64,000 nucleotides of DNA from an uncultured Pseudomonadota bacterium. GTDB lineage: Bacteria > Myxococcota_A > Bradymonadia > Bradymonadales > GCA-2716585. Location of the stretch: NCBI GenBank assembly GCA_937123825.1, contig CAKZKQ010000352.1:53544-117543 (forward strand). Direction: 5' to 3'. Shown here piece by piece: positions 9,210-18,444 of the stretch (position 1 is the first letter of the stretch; each line of letters begins with the position of its first letter). The notes below the pieces were generated by a model. The model did not search any database, was not told where the DNA came from, and worked only from the letters and a program-made list of their open reading frames with translations. Both the position numbers and the translations under genes were made by a program.

Positions 9210-9997
9210 CGCACTACCCCATTGCTAAACAAGAGCTTCTCGGACGCCGTCTGAGCCTCTTCAGCACGGCAGGGACCTCGCAAGAGCGCTCATGGATACC
9301 GCCATGGCCCATATTTTTTCAAGAAAGGCTCACATTCGACCGGATTCCTGCAAAAAACCCTCAGAATATGCCGCCCAAACCGCCTTGTCCCTTCAAACAC
9401 AGGCAGGGGACCGGGCGAGCTGGCGCCGCCCTGCCCCTCCAAACGCAGACAGGGGGCCAGGCGAGCTGACGCCGCCCTGCCCCCTGCCCGAAAAACCACC
9501 AGAACGCCCCCCGTCCACCGTAGAACCCGTGTGAGAAAATCGACCGGGGTGTTTCACCACACCTGACGCAAATGTTTCTGCGAATACCGAAACGCGGTGG
9601 CCCCTTTTATGAGTGGGTTGTGCTGCACACGCCAAACGCTGTCTGACATCAAATTGGCAGCCGCGGCGCTGACGTGCCAGCAAGCAGGGGCAAGTGCCAG
9701 GACCGGGACACCTCCCCCTGGGCTTTGTGGCCATGGACCCACCACAAGCTCACCATGAACCCATCCGAGCCTGGACCGCGCTCGGAACAAGACAGGCCGC
9801 GCACACGGCACAGGGCGAGCCCATAGCACGCCTTGAGATTTCGAGCACAGGGGGATTTCAGACACCGCCCAAAGCGTGTCTGAGCCCACACCAGAGCGCC
9901 ACACCAGGATTTTGGCCAGGGGAAGCCAGCGCAACATTCGCCGTGCCATCCCCAAACCATCGGGTTGACCCGCTCTGTCACGTCCGCAGGAGGCTCC
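9210..9997. other. 788-bp non-coding stretch
   Basis: No convincing gene. Frames on both strands are short, lack ribosome sites and overlap one another. It contains the palindromic tandem repeat listed separately (9377-9485), and two near-direct repeats, CCAAACGCTGTCTGA (about 9630-9645) and CCAAAGCGTGTCTGA (about 9870-9884), which may be operator-like or remnants. The upstream region of the bestrophin gene (left) and the promoter of the lipoprotein gene (right) must lie here. Confidence 0.5.
9377..9485. repeat. 46-bp palindromic tandem repeat, 2.3 copies
   Basis: Two full 46-bp units, 9394-9439 and 9440-9485, differ at about seven positions; a partial third (right end only) precedes them at 9377-9393. 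Each unit can fold: unit 1 pairs GGCAGGG with CCCTGCC, and unit 2 pairs CAGGGGG with CCCCCTG, so the changes keep pairing. Intergenic, REP-like in style. Confidence 0.7.
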
Positions 9998-11389
9998 ATG
10001 AACGCCACCTCCACGCTCCGCCCTCTCCTTGGTCTCCTGGTCGCAAGCACCGCCGCGCTTGGTGCCGCAGCGTGCGGAGGCTCCGGCACAGACTCCGATC
10101 AGGCCGCACCCAACAACACTGCCGACCAGGCCACAATCACGGGCTACCTGACCATGTCACAGCGCGCTGGCGCGGGCGGAGATCAGGGCGGCGTCGACGT
10201 TCAGGCTTACCAGGTCCAAGCCGACGGCGCGCTGCTGCCGCTGACTGCGGCGGGCACCCAGACCGACGACAGCGGCCTCTACACCATGACCATCAACCTG
10301 CCCACGGACGGCGCACGGGACTTCATGGTCGAGGCCACAAGGAGCGGCCAGACCGTCGGCTCGGTGCTCGTGGTGGGGTTGATGCAGTCGGAGCAAGAGC
10401 GCCAACTGGAGCCCATCACCATTGAAACCAGCGTTGAGGCCGACATCTACATCGCCGCGCTGAGCGCCGGGAAGTGGGATCAAGCCACCTGCACCACCAC
10501 CGGCCTCAAACACCTGATCAGCCCAGCGCTGGCGTCCGACATCGACACCACGGGCGTGGACAACGAGAGCATCAACGCCGCCGCCAGCGCCTCGACCGCC
10601 GCCATGATGGCCTGGGCCAAGACCCTCCGGGATGAGTCCATTGGCGCCCACGAGCAGACCCTGCGCAACGCCCTTGGCCATCAAGAGGCGCTCCAGATCG
10701 AATTTGACGCCGCGCGCTTTGACAACTTCGCCGCAGGTGGCGCGGGGCCGGACGCAAAGACCTTTGACACCGCGGCGGTCGAGACCTGGAACGAGGCGGG
10801 GCTGAGCCTGGAGGTCCTGGGCGCTGCTGCCATCGCCAGCGCCGACGCGTTTGGGGTCTACGCGGTCATGATGAACGACGATGCCCAGGCCCAGGCCAGC
10901 ATCGACGCCGAAATCCACACCGCAAGGCGCCTGACGTACTTGATCGAGGCTCAGGCGCAGCGCGCACAGCTTCAGCCCACGGCGCTGGATGCGTTGGGAC
11001 AGGCAGGGTTGGCGCTCAAGGATGCGCTGGGAGAGTTGGCGCGTCAGGATGGTGATGTGACCCGGGAATTGAGCGATGCCTGGGGCGTCTACGAGGCCAG
11101 CGTCAAGACTGTGCTGCGCTCGGGGCTCAACTCGGAGCAGGTCGAGGTCTACCAACGCGTCGCAGACAGCCTTCAGGGGGCCCGCGAGAGCTTCGCCGCG
11201 TCCATAGACACGCAGCGACCGGGCAACCCCGCCGAGCAAACGGCGGCCAACGTGGCCAAAGCCAGCGTTGAACTGCGCGGGAAAGTCGTTGAAGACCGCA
11301 ACCTGGATGCGTTGGCGGCCTTTATGGATGGTGAGCGCGCCGAAGCGACCCTGGAAATCCTCTTTGCGCTCAGCGCCACCGCCCCTTGA
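9998..11389 (+). CDS. secreted lipoprotein, unknown function
   Basis: 463 residues from ATG 9998, which follows AGGAGG (9988-9993) at ideal spacing; the longer frame from 9965 lacks such support. Signal peptide MNATSTLRPLLGLLVAS with lipobox near residues 24-28 (GAAAC). Residues about 45-135 look like a carboxypeptidase-regulatory-like beta-sandwich (GYLTMSQRAG, TDDSGLYTMTINLP). The rest is strongly alpha-helical and rich in Ala, Gln and Glu, without recognisable enzyme motifs. Probably anchored to the outer membrane and facing the periplasm or surface. It is convergent with the MopE-like gene 40 bases away. Function unknown. Confidence 0.7.
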   Translation: MNATSTLRPLLGLLVASTAALGAAACGGSGTDSDQAAPNNTADQATITGYLTMSQRAGAGGDQGGVDVQAYQVQADGALLPLTAAGTQTDDSGLYTMTINLPTDGARDFMVEATRSGQTVGSVLVVGLMQSEQERQLEPITIETSVEADIYIAALSAGKWDQATCTTTGLKHLISPALASDIDTTGVDNESINAAASASTAAMMAWAKTLRDESIGAHEQTLRNALGHQEALQIEFDAARFDNFAAGGAGPDAKTFDTAAVETWNEAGLSLEVLGAAAIASADAFGVYAVMMNDDAQAQASIDAEIHTARRLTYLIEAQAQRAQLQPTALDALGQAGLALKDALGELARQDGDVTRELSDAWGVYEASVKTVLRSGLNSEQVEVYQRVADSLQGARESFAASIDTQRPGNPAEQTAANVAKASVELRGKVVEDRNLDALAAFMDGERAEATLEILFALSATAP

Positions 11390-11409
11390 GGCCACAGGGG
11401 CGCTCAAGG
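11384..11409. terminator. possible shared terminator hairpin
   Basis: CCTTGAG (11384-11390) pairs perfectly with CTCAAGG (11403-11409) across a 12-base loop, overlapping the stop codon of the plus-strand lipoprotein gene and placed between two convergent genes. There is no clear T-run, so a Rho-independent role is doubtful. Confidence 0.3.
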
Positions 11410-11429
11410 CGACCCCATTCACAACAAAA

Positions 11430-13466
11430 TCAGCGCCGGAAGGTGTAGGACGTGCTGTCGCGCACGTTGCGCCCCATGATCAGGACGTAGTAACGGCCGC
11501 CTCGGGGGATGCGGGTGGGCAAACGCTCGGGCGCGGAGTCGGTCAGGGCGACCTGAAGGAGCCCGTCGGTGGACTCTCGCATGAGGAACGCGTCCAGATT
11601 GGCGGCGCCAGCGTTGAACTCGATGCTCAGATCGACGTTGTCGTTGGTCGCCAGCACCCCAAGGTCAATAAAATCCAGGTCTCCGGGGCAGATCGTGCCC
11701 GAAATCGACGCCGCGTTGCCCAATGGGGTCGCCGTCAGGATGGTGTCGTCGGGTTCCTGGTTGTCTCCGGGGCAGGAAATGCTGCTGATGGAGGCCGAGA
11801 GCACGTAATTCCCCGTCACCGAAGGGTCCAAACCGCGCACACCGACCACATACTGGCCCGGCTGGGTCAAGCGCGTGTGGGTGTGGACAGCGCTGTCGGG
11901 CCTGGCCTGGTCCACAGTGATGGGTGAGCCGTCGTACCAGACGTCCAACAAGAGCCTTCCGGTGGCGTCATTGGCCATTTCGACGGTCAAAACCTGCCCG
12001 GGCAGCAGCGAGGGCATGCTGTAGAAGTCCAAATCGCCGTTGCAGATGCCGCCAGCGATGATTTGACCGGGGAAGAGGGACGGTGAGGATGTAAAAGGCG
12101 AGTTGTTGGGCTCAAAGGCGTCCACCAAGGCGCAATCCACATCGGATCTTTGCCATCCCACCACGTAAGAGGCCACCGTTCCGGCCTGAACGCGCAAATA
12201 ACGCTGCCCCGCCGAGGCAATGACCGCCTTGAAGGCCCCGCCGGAGCCCACCACAGACTTTTCAACGTTCAAACCCGGTCCCAGCAGCTCCATGCTGATG
12301 GGCAAGGTGCCGTCGGGGCGCTGAACCACGGCCGAAATCTCGATCCCGGCGGGCAAAACGCCCAAATCCCAGAAGCCAGGCTGGCCCGTGCAGGTGTAGC
12401 CGTTGCCTGTGGCGCCCGCAGCGAGGGCTCGGGCCGTGGCCGGGGTGTTGTGGGGGTTTGAAGCGCACTGCGTGTCGCCGCAGCCGGGAGGGCCATCGTC
12501 CACGCGGCCGTTGCAGTCGTTGTCGCGACCGTCGCAGGACTCGGGAGCCCCAGGACGCATGGACGGATCGTTGTTGTCGCAGTCATTGCCCTGGGCGCAG
12601 CCGGGGCCATAGCCATCACCGTCTGTATCAATGCACTCGACCACGTCCGCGCAGAACCCGTCACTGCACACCGTGTCTCCAGAGCAGTTGATCGCAGGGC
12701 CCCAAACGGGACACCCACGCACATCGGTGGTGCACACCGAGAAGTTTCGGTCGCTCTCACAGCGGCGCTCGCCCAGCGGACCGCAAGGATCCTCGCACGG
12801 CATGTCACAAATCCCGCCGTCGTCTACGACGCCATTGCAGTCGTTGTCATAACCGTCACACCGCTCGGGATTTCCGGGGAAGACAAAGGGGTTTCGGTCG
12901 TCGCAGTCTTCGCCCGCAGGGCAGTTGCGCCCAAAACCGTCCCCATCAAAGTCGTCGCACTGCTCAACGCAGCGCCCATCCAGGCAGCCTTCCTCACAGA
13001 ACGACAGCGGTTGCCAGATGGCGCACCCATTTTGCGTGCGGCACTCGCGCCAGGCCGTGTCCGAGAAGCACTCGCGCACGCCCACCACGCACTCATCTTC
13101 GCAAGGGGTGCAGACGTTGCCCTCGTCGATCAAGAAGTCGCAGTCCTCGTCCTGACCATCGCAAAGATCGACCTCACCGGCGTTGCGCCTGGAGTTCTCA
13201 TCGTCGCAGTCATCCCCTGCCGGACAGTTCTCACCGTAGCCATCCCCATCTTCATCGATGCAGACAGGCGTGACACAAAAACCGTCGTCGCCGCAGCGCT
13301 GACCGGCGTCGCAGTCAAAAAACGACGAGCAGGGGCGGCCTTGCTCCACGTTGGGATCTTCTTCCTCTTCAATCCCGCCGCCTCCAGGGTTCTGACACGC
13401 CCAGAGCGCCACAATCGCCCATGACAGCACCCACCAACGCCCAGCACCGACCGTCTTTGTTTCCAT
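11430..13466 (-). CDS. secreted MopE-like Asp-rich metal-binding lipoprotein with PPC-like domains
   Basis: 678 residues from ATG 13466, preceded by AAGGAG at 6 bases; the longer frame adds 41 unlikely residues. Signal peptide with lipobox LWAC about residue 20-23, then an acidic spacer. Three repeats of the putative metal-binding type follow, each with DGDGYG or DGDGFG, a CDD/CDN pair, and CDGxDxDC, about 48 residues long; these match MopE-type calcium-binding repeats. Between them sit two Cys-rich modules of about 48 residues ending GRC or GFC. The C-terminal half has three beta-rich stretches like pre-peptidase C-terminal (PPC) domains, the clearest beginning NPHNTPATARALAAG and NQEPDDTILTATPLG. 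Probably a surface or secreted adhesion or scaffolding protein stabilised by Ca2+. It is divergent from a protease carrying the same Cys module. Confidence 0.85.
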   Translation of the reverse strand: METKTVGAGRWWVLSWAIVALWACQNPGGGGIEEEEDPNVEQGRPCSSFFDCDAGQRCGDDGFCVTPVCIDEDGDGYGENCPAGDDCDDENSRRNAGEVDLCDGQDEDCDFLIDEGNVCTPCEDECVVGVRECFSDTAWRECRTQNGCAIWQPLSFCEEGCLDGRCVEQCDDFDGDGFGRNCPAGEDCDDRNPFVFPGNPERCDGYDNDCNGVVDDGGICDMPCEDPCGPLGERRCESDRNFSVCTTDVRGCPVWGPAINCSGDTVCSDGFCADVVECIDTDGDGYGPGCAQGNDCDNNDPSMRPGAPESCDGRDNDCNGRVDDGPPGCGDTQCASNPHNTPATARALAAGATGNGYTCTGQPGFWDLGVLPAGIEISAVVQRPDGTLPISMELLGPGLNVEKSVVGSGGAFKAVIASAGQRYLRVQAGTVASYVVGWQRSDVDCALVDAFEPNNSPFTSSPSLFPGQIIAGGICNGDLDFYSMPSLLPGQVLTVEMANDATGRLLLDVWYDGSPITVDQARPDSAVHTHTRLTQPGQYVVGVRGLDPSVTGNYVLSASISSISCPGDNQEPDDTILTATPLGNAASISGTICPGDLDFIDLGVLATNDNVDLSIEFNAGAANLDAFLMRESTDGLLQVALTDSAPERLPTRIPRGGRYYVLIMGRNVRDSTSYTFRR

Positions 13467-13699
13467 CACTGCTCCTTCAAACATCAACAACAGGCGCATG
13501 TCCGACCCGCACCTGACGCACCCAAGACCGTACCATAAGACCACCGGCGCACCATCCAAAGCGTGCTGAGACGTTGGCGCCATGGGCATCTTTGCTCTAC
13601 AGTACGATGTCCGTCATGGACTCCGGTCGCTAAAAATCGGTTTGACCACCGACTCTTAGACATTCCCAGCAGCAAGCCCCTTCACTCGCAGGTTCGCAG

Positions 13700-16363
13700 A
13701 TGGTCACTCCTCGCCGCATTTCGTGGCTCTTAGCCCCAGTGCTCACCGTTGTCGCAGGCTGCGGCACCGACACCCAAGAGCCAGCACAGCCCCCACAGAC
13801 CAACACAAAAACCACAGAGCGCGCCGTGATCTACGGCGAAGACAACCGCCTGGATGTCTACGCCCATCCAGATGAGCAATGGCGCGAACTGACGCGCCGC
13901 TCGATTGTGGCCATGGTCCCGCGCAACCTCTTGGATCAGAGCGACCCGGAGAACGTTCAGATCATCAGCGACGAGACCCTGGGTCAGGCCCGCAACCTCT
14001 GCGAGGACCAGCGCTTTCGCAACGACCCCGATGTCTCCAACTGCTCGGCCACGCTCATCGACGATGATCTGGTCCTGACCGCCGGGCACTGCATCGAAAA
14101 CCAGAACGTCTGCAACAACCGCTACTTCGTCTTCAACGTGCACTTTGCCGCCGAAGGCCAACTGGCGCCCATCACCACCAACGAGGTTTACACCTGCCAG
14201 CGCCTGGTCCAAAGCATCCCCGGCGGCGATCTTGATCACGCCATCATCCAGCTTGACCGACCCGTGACCGGAAACCACGGACCGGCCCCAGTCAGGATGC
14301 TCGACCAGCCGCTCGACACCGACCAGGAAGTCACCCTCATCGGCTACCCCAACGGCATCCCGGCCAAGATCGCCAACGGCGGCCGCGTCATCGACAACCG
14401 CGCAGGCACGTTGGACTTCTTTGAGGCCACCGTGGACGCCTTTGGCGGAAACTCGGGCTCGGGCGTCTTTGATGAAGACGGCAACGTGGTGGGCATCCTG
14501 GTGCGCGGCGAGCAGGACTACACCACGCGCGGCGAATGCACCGTGGTCAACGTGCTCAGCGATGATCGCTCTGTTGAGGAAGGCGCCGAAGACGTCACCT
14601 ACGTCGCCCGCGCCATTGAGGACCTCTGCACCCAGGGCTGGCCCAGCGAGCGCCTCTGCGGCGGCAACCAACGCGGCTGGTGCTTTACCTGTGAACAAGA
14701 CGAGGACTGCCAGGACGGCTGGACCTGCCGCCAGTGGGACGACGCCCCCGAGGTCAGCTTCTGCGCCGCCCCCTGTGAGGCCGACGAAGACTGCCGCGAA
14801 GACCACACCTGCAACGTCGAGCTTGGCTCCTGCGAGCCGCGCCGCAGCGGTGTCTGCCGCGACCAACAGCCCTGGACCATCGACGCCTGTGGCCGAGAGC
14901 TGGTCCAGAACGGCACCTGCGGCGAAGACGAGTTCTGCAACGCTGGGCAGTGTGTTGAGCGCGGCGTGGGCGACATCTGCGAAACCGCCGAGGCCATCGA
15001 CCCGGTCGACCAGAGCCTCACCGGCGACCTCTCTGTGGGTTACTCCAACACGCGCCGGGGTGACTGCGGCGGCAACGGCCCTGAGAGGATCTACACCTTT
15101 ACCCTTGAAGAAGAGACCTCGCTGCTGGCCACGGCCACCGGCTTTGACACCGTCCTCCACCTGCGCCGCGCCTGCAATGAGGGCAACAGCCAGATTCTCT
15201 GCGTGGACGACAGCGAGCCGCCCGGCGACCGCGGCTCACAGCTTCAGATCGACCTGGAGCCGGGCGACTACACCTTGATGATGGACTCTTTCCGGGCGGA
15301 AACCGCTGGCGTCTTCACGCTGGAGTTGGAGTTTGGCCCCGTCTGCGAAGAAATCTGCGAGTTGGGCGTGCCTGTCTGTGAGGACGAGGCCACCGTGCGC
15401 ACCTGCGTGGCCGATGAAGGCGGCTGCCCGGTCCTGGGCGATTTGATTGAGTGCGGCGAAGGCGAAGTGTGCCAGAACGGCAACTGCTTTGTGCCGGGCG
15501 AAGGCGACCAGTGCGAAGGCGCCGTGGAGATCGAGGCCGTCTCGCAGGTGCTCAGCGGCGACACGCGCCAGGGATACCGCAACAACCACCAGGGCTCTTG
15601 CGCCGGCGAAGGCCCCGAGCAGGTCTTCACCTTCACCCTCGACAGCCGCACCCGCTTCCAGGCCCAGTCTTTTGGCTATGACACCGTGCTCTACCTGCGC
15701 CGGGGCTGCGAAGACGACGCCGAGGTGGCCTGCAACGACGACATCAGCCGCCAGGAGCGCAACTCGGCGCTGATCGGCGTCCTGGATGCGGGCACCTACT
15801 TCCTCTTCATGGACGCCTTTGGCGACGTGGACGACGCCTTTGAACTGGCGCTGCGCTTCGATCCGCTCTGCGACAACGAGTGCGACGCCGGACAGACCGT
15901 CTGCACCGACCAGGGCTTGCTGACCTGCGTCCCCGACATCGACGGCTGCACCCAGTGGCGCGGCCCAGAACCTTGTCCCAACGGCCAGGTGTGCCGCGCC
16001 GGACAGTGCGAGCAGGCCTGCGAAGACGAGTGCGACTCCCCCGGCAGCCGCACCTGCGTCTCGGACATCGAGTACCGCTTGTGCGGCATCGGCCCCGAAG
16101 GCTGCCTGGTCCTTGGCCAGCCCCGCGTGTGTCCCGACGGCGGCGCTTGCACCGGCGACGGTGCCTGCATCGTCGAGGAAGACCCCGACGACGAGCCCGA
16201 AGACGAAGACCCCGATGACGAGCCCGAGATCCAGGCCACTTCCAGCGCCAAAGACGACGGCTGCACTACCACCCCCGCAAACCTCCCCTCTTCACCGGCC
16301 CCCTGGCTCCTGATCGGCGCTCTGGGCGCCTTCTTGTGGGCTCGCCGTCGCACAAACCTGTGA
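13700..16363 (+). CDS. secreted trypsin-like serine protease with PPC domains and MYXO-CTERM-like tail
   Basis: 887 residues. Signal peptide with possible lipobox VVAGC (17-21). The protease domain (about 42-310) has the triad His130 (TAGHC), Asp179 (GDLDHAII) and Ser252 (GGNSGSG), of the V8/trypsin-like fold. A Cys-rich stretch (320-425) follows, then two PPC-like domains (about 425-545 and 603-720), each with a TVLHLRR or TVLYLRR phrase, interleaved with Cys-rich modules (549-597, 724-774, 774-824). An acidic linker (826-843) precedes a C-terminal Cys, a hydrophobic helix (868-880) and ARRR, resembling the MYXO-CTERM sorting signal. The protein is likely processed and held at the cell surface. 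The divergent neighbour shares the Cys module, pointing to a joint extracellular role. Confidence 0.9.
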   Translation: MVTPRRISWLLAPVLTVVAGCGTDTQEPAQPPQTNTKTTERAVIYGEDNRLDVYAHPDEQWRELTRRSIVAMVPRNLLDQSDPENVQIISDETLGQARNLCEDQRFRNDPDVSNCSATLIDDDLVLTAGHCIENQNVCNNRYFVFNVHFAAEGQLAPITTNEVYTCQRLVQSIPGGDLDHAIIQLDRPVTGNHGPAPVRMLDQPLDTDQEVTLIGYPNGIPAKIANGGRVIDNRAGTLDFFEATVDAFGGNSGSGVFDEDGNVVGILVRGEQDYTTRGECTVVNVLSDDRSVEEGAEDVTYVARAIEDLCTQGWPSERLCGGNQRGWCFTCEQDEDCQDGWTCRQWDDAPEVSFCAAPCEADEDCREDHTCNVELGSCEPRRSGVCRDQQPWTIDACGRELVQNGTCGEDEFCNAGQCVERGVGDICETAEAIDPVDQSLTGDLSVGYSNTRRGDCGGNGPERIYTFTLEEETSLLATATGFDTVLHLRRACNEGNSQILCVDDSEPPGDRGSQLQIDLEPGDYTLMMDSFRAETAGVFTLELEFGPVCEEICELGVPVCEDEATVRTCVADEGGCPVLGDLIECGEGEVCQNGNCFVPGEGDQCEGAVEIEAVSQVLSGDTRQGYRNNHQGSCAGEGPEQVFTFTLDSRTRFQAQSFGYDTVLYLRRGCEDDAEVACNDDISRQERNSALIGVLDAGTYFLFMDAFGDVDDAFELALRFDPLCDNECDAGQTVCTDQGLLTCVPDIDGCTQWRGPEPCPNGQVCRAGQCEQACEDECDSPGSRTCVSDIEYRLCGIGPEGCLVLGQPRVCPDGGACTGDGACIVEEDPDDEPEDEDPDDEPEIQATSSAKDDGCTTTPANLPSSPAPWLLIGALGAFLWARRRTNL

Positions 16364-16448
16364 CAGCCAAGCCATCCATGCTTATGATGGTCGAGAATTG
16401 ACCCCCTCCCAGGCATAGAAACGACGCCTGCCTGGGATTGAGGATGGT

Positions 16449-18425
16449 GTGCAAGACATATCATTGCACCTGGAGGCCCTGCGGGACCTCCTCTACGACG
16501 CCCCACACCCTGGACGGTGGACGCGCCTGCTGGCCATCATGGCCGACTGGCCCCAAGAAACCGTTGACATCGGTCTGGATTACGCGCTGATGCACCTCCA
16601 AGGCTGGCCTGACGCGCTACGCGTGGCGCCGCCGCGCTGGATGGGGGCGCTGCGTTCGGGAGGCAAGCTGCCCGGTGCCTGGGCGCTGGCCCGGTGCGTG
16701 GATTTGACGGTGGGCCCTGCGCGCCCGCTGGCGCTGGCCTTCTTTGACGAAAACCCACACACCGCGCGCCTGACCCACCTGCGCTTGCCCGCGTCCATGC
16801 TGACGCTGGAGCGCGCGGTGGAGTTGGCCTCGTCGCCCTCTCTGCGCGGCATCCGTGCGCTGACTTTGACCCCAACACGTGAGCCCGTGGCCAACCTGCA
16901 CGCCCTGGACGCGCTGGTGAAGTCCAAGTGTATGGCGCGCCTGCACGCCCTGGACATTCCACGCGCCAATGTGGGGCCGCAGGGCGCCAGGCTCCTGGCC
17001 AAACATGCCACCGAGCTGCGCAAACTGGGCTTGGGATACAACGCGCTGACCGGTTGGGGGTTGGAGCCGCTGACCAAGGCCCAGTTGCCGCACCTGGAGA
17101 CGCTCGACCTGTCGGGCAATGGGCTCATCGGCGCCGCCGACATGAACGCGCTCTCAAGCGCGCCGTGGTTGCCGCGCTTGAGGAGCCTCAATCTGGATCG
17201 AAACCCGCTGACCAACACTGTGGCCGAACTTGTGACAGGCCACGAGACGCCCTGGGCGCTCGAAACGTTGAGCATGGTCAGCACCACCTTGATGGCCGAC
17301 GACTTCAAGGCCATGGCCCAGAGCCCGGCGTTGTCCAATCTCCAAACATTGAAGCTGGGCGACGCCATGCTCAGCGATCACAGCGTTTGGCGGTTGGCCA
17401 GTTCCCATTGGCTAAAAAACCTGCGCCACCTGACCTTGAGCGTCCGTCAGGGCAACATCGATGGGGCGCGGCCGTTGATGGACGCGCTGCGCGGCGGAAA
17501 GCTTCAGACGCTCAGCCTGCGCGGCTCACACGGCGCGCTGAACGACGCCGCGACCTGGGCCCCCAAGCTCGATCTCCCGCTTAAGAGCCTGAACGTCGAA
17601 GGCTGCGGTCTTCAGGACGACGCCTTTAAGGCGCTCCTGGGCTCTGCGGCCCTGGCTCAGATCGAAGACCTGCGCTTTAAACAAGGCAATGAGTCGCTGA
17701 CCCAACAAGGCATTGAACTTCTGGCCCAGACCCAAGGCGCCCCCTCGCTGCGCTCGCTCGACCTTGACGGACTCCAGACCCGGGACAACGACGCCCTGCT
17801 CCAGACCCTGGGCGCCGCCCCCAGGCTGCGCATGCTCCACACCCTGAACATCAACCGAAGCCCCCTGACTCGCCGGGGAATCCAAGCCATCGTCGACGCC
17901 CAGTGGACGCTCAAGCGCTTGGAGATCAAGCACGCCTCACTGACCCCCAGCGCTCTCGAACCGTTGCTCCAGGCCCCTCAACTGTGCCGGACCATCAAAG
18001 TCCTGCGCCTGAAGCGCAACAACCTTGGCGATGGTGGCATGAGGATCCTGGCTCAGTGCGACTTTGCCCAGCTTCAAATCCTCGACCTGACCCAGTGTCT
18101 GGTCACCGGCCAAGGACTCCTGGCGCTGCAAAAGGCCCCTTGGTGGCCGGGCTTGATAGGACTGGAGTTGAGCACCAACCCGCTCTACAACGACGACGTG
18201 CAGGTCTTCCAGCAAAACCCGGCCATGAACCGTCTGGCGCATCTGGCGCTCGACGGCACGCGCCTGTCTTCAGAAGGCATCCGCGACATCGCGCGCAGCC
18301 CCACCCTGGGCAACCTCTCCTGGCTCCAGGTCAGCGAGCACCAGCATCCCGGCGACCGGTGGGACTGGGACACCCAATCCAAGCTGCCCCGCGAGTGCGT
18401 CCTGACCCCACAACACCCCCGCTGA
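16449..18425 (+). CDS. leucine-rich repeat protein
   Basis: 658 residues from GTG 16449, preceded by TGAGGAT about 5 bases upstream. No signal peptide, so probably cytoplasmic. The N-terminal about 90 residues resemble the short leader found before LRRs in myxobacterial proteins (LRDLLYDAPHPGRWTRLL). The rest consists of irregular 27-29-residue leucine-rich repeats of the ribonuclease-inhibitor type, for example LETLDLSGNGL, LRSLNLDRNPL, IKVLRLKRNNLGDGG and LIGLELSTNPLYNDD. Such proteins bind partner proteins. The stop is 19 bases before the MoxR ATPase start, so it probably forms an operon with that ATPase and the VWA protein and may supply the substrate-recognition arm. That role is inferred. 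Confidence 0.8.
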   Translation: MQDISLHLEALRDLLYDAPHPGRWTRLLAIMADWPQETVDIGLDYALMHLQGWPDALRVAPPRWMGALRSGGKLPGAWALARCVDLTVGPARPLALAFFDENPHTARLTHLRLPASMLTLERAVELASSPSLRGIRALTLTPTREPVANLHALDALVKSKCMARLHALDIPRANVGPQGARLLAKHATELRKLGLGYNALTGWGLEPLTKAQLPHLETLDLSGNGLIGAADMNALSSAPWLPRLRSLNLDRNPLTNTVAELVTGHETPWALETLSMVSTTLMADDFKAMAQSPALSNLQTLKLGDAMLSDHSVWRLASSHWLKNLRHLTLSVRQGNIDGARPLMDALRGGKLQTLSLRGSHGALNDAATWAPKLDLPLKSLNVEGCGLQDDAFKALLGSAALAQIEDLRFKQGNESLTQQGIELLAQTQGAPSLRSLDLDGLQTRDNDALLQTLGAAPRLRMLHTLNINRSPLTRRGIQAIVDAQWTLKRLEIKHASLTPSALEPLLQAPQLCRTIKVLRLKRNNLGDGGMRILAQCDFAQLQILDLTQCLVTGQGLLALQKAPWWPGLIGLELSTNPLYNDDVQVFQQNPAMNRLAHLALDGTRLSSEGIRDIARSPTLGNLSWLQVSEHQHPGDRWDWDTQSKLPRECVLTPQHPR

Positions 18426-18444
18426 AACCACGGATCAAAACCCA

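Noticed and set aside
9694..10425. Plus-strand frame rich in Arg/His before and across the lipoprotein gene
   Set aside because: It overlaps the lipoprotein gene in another phase; the lipoprotein has AGGAGG and a lipobox.
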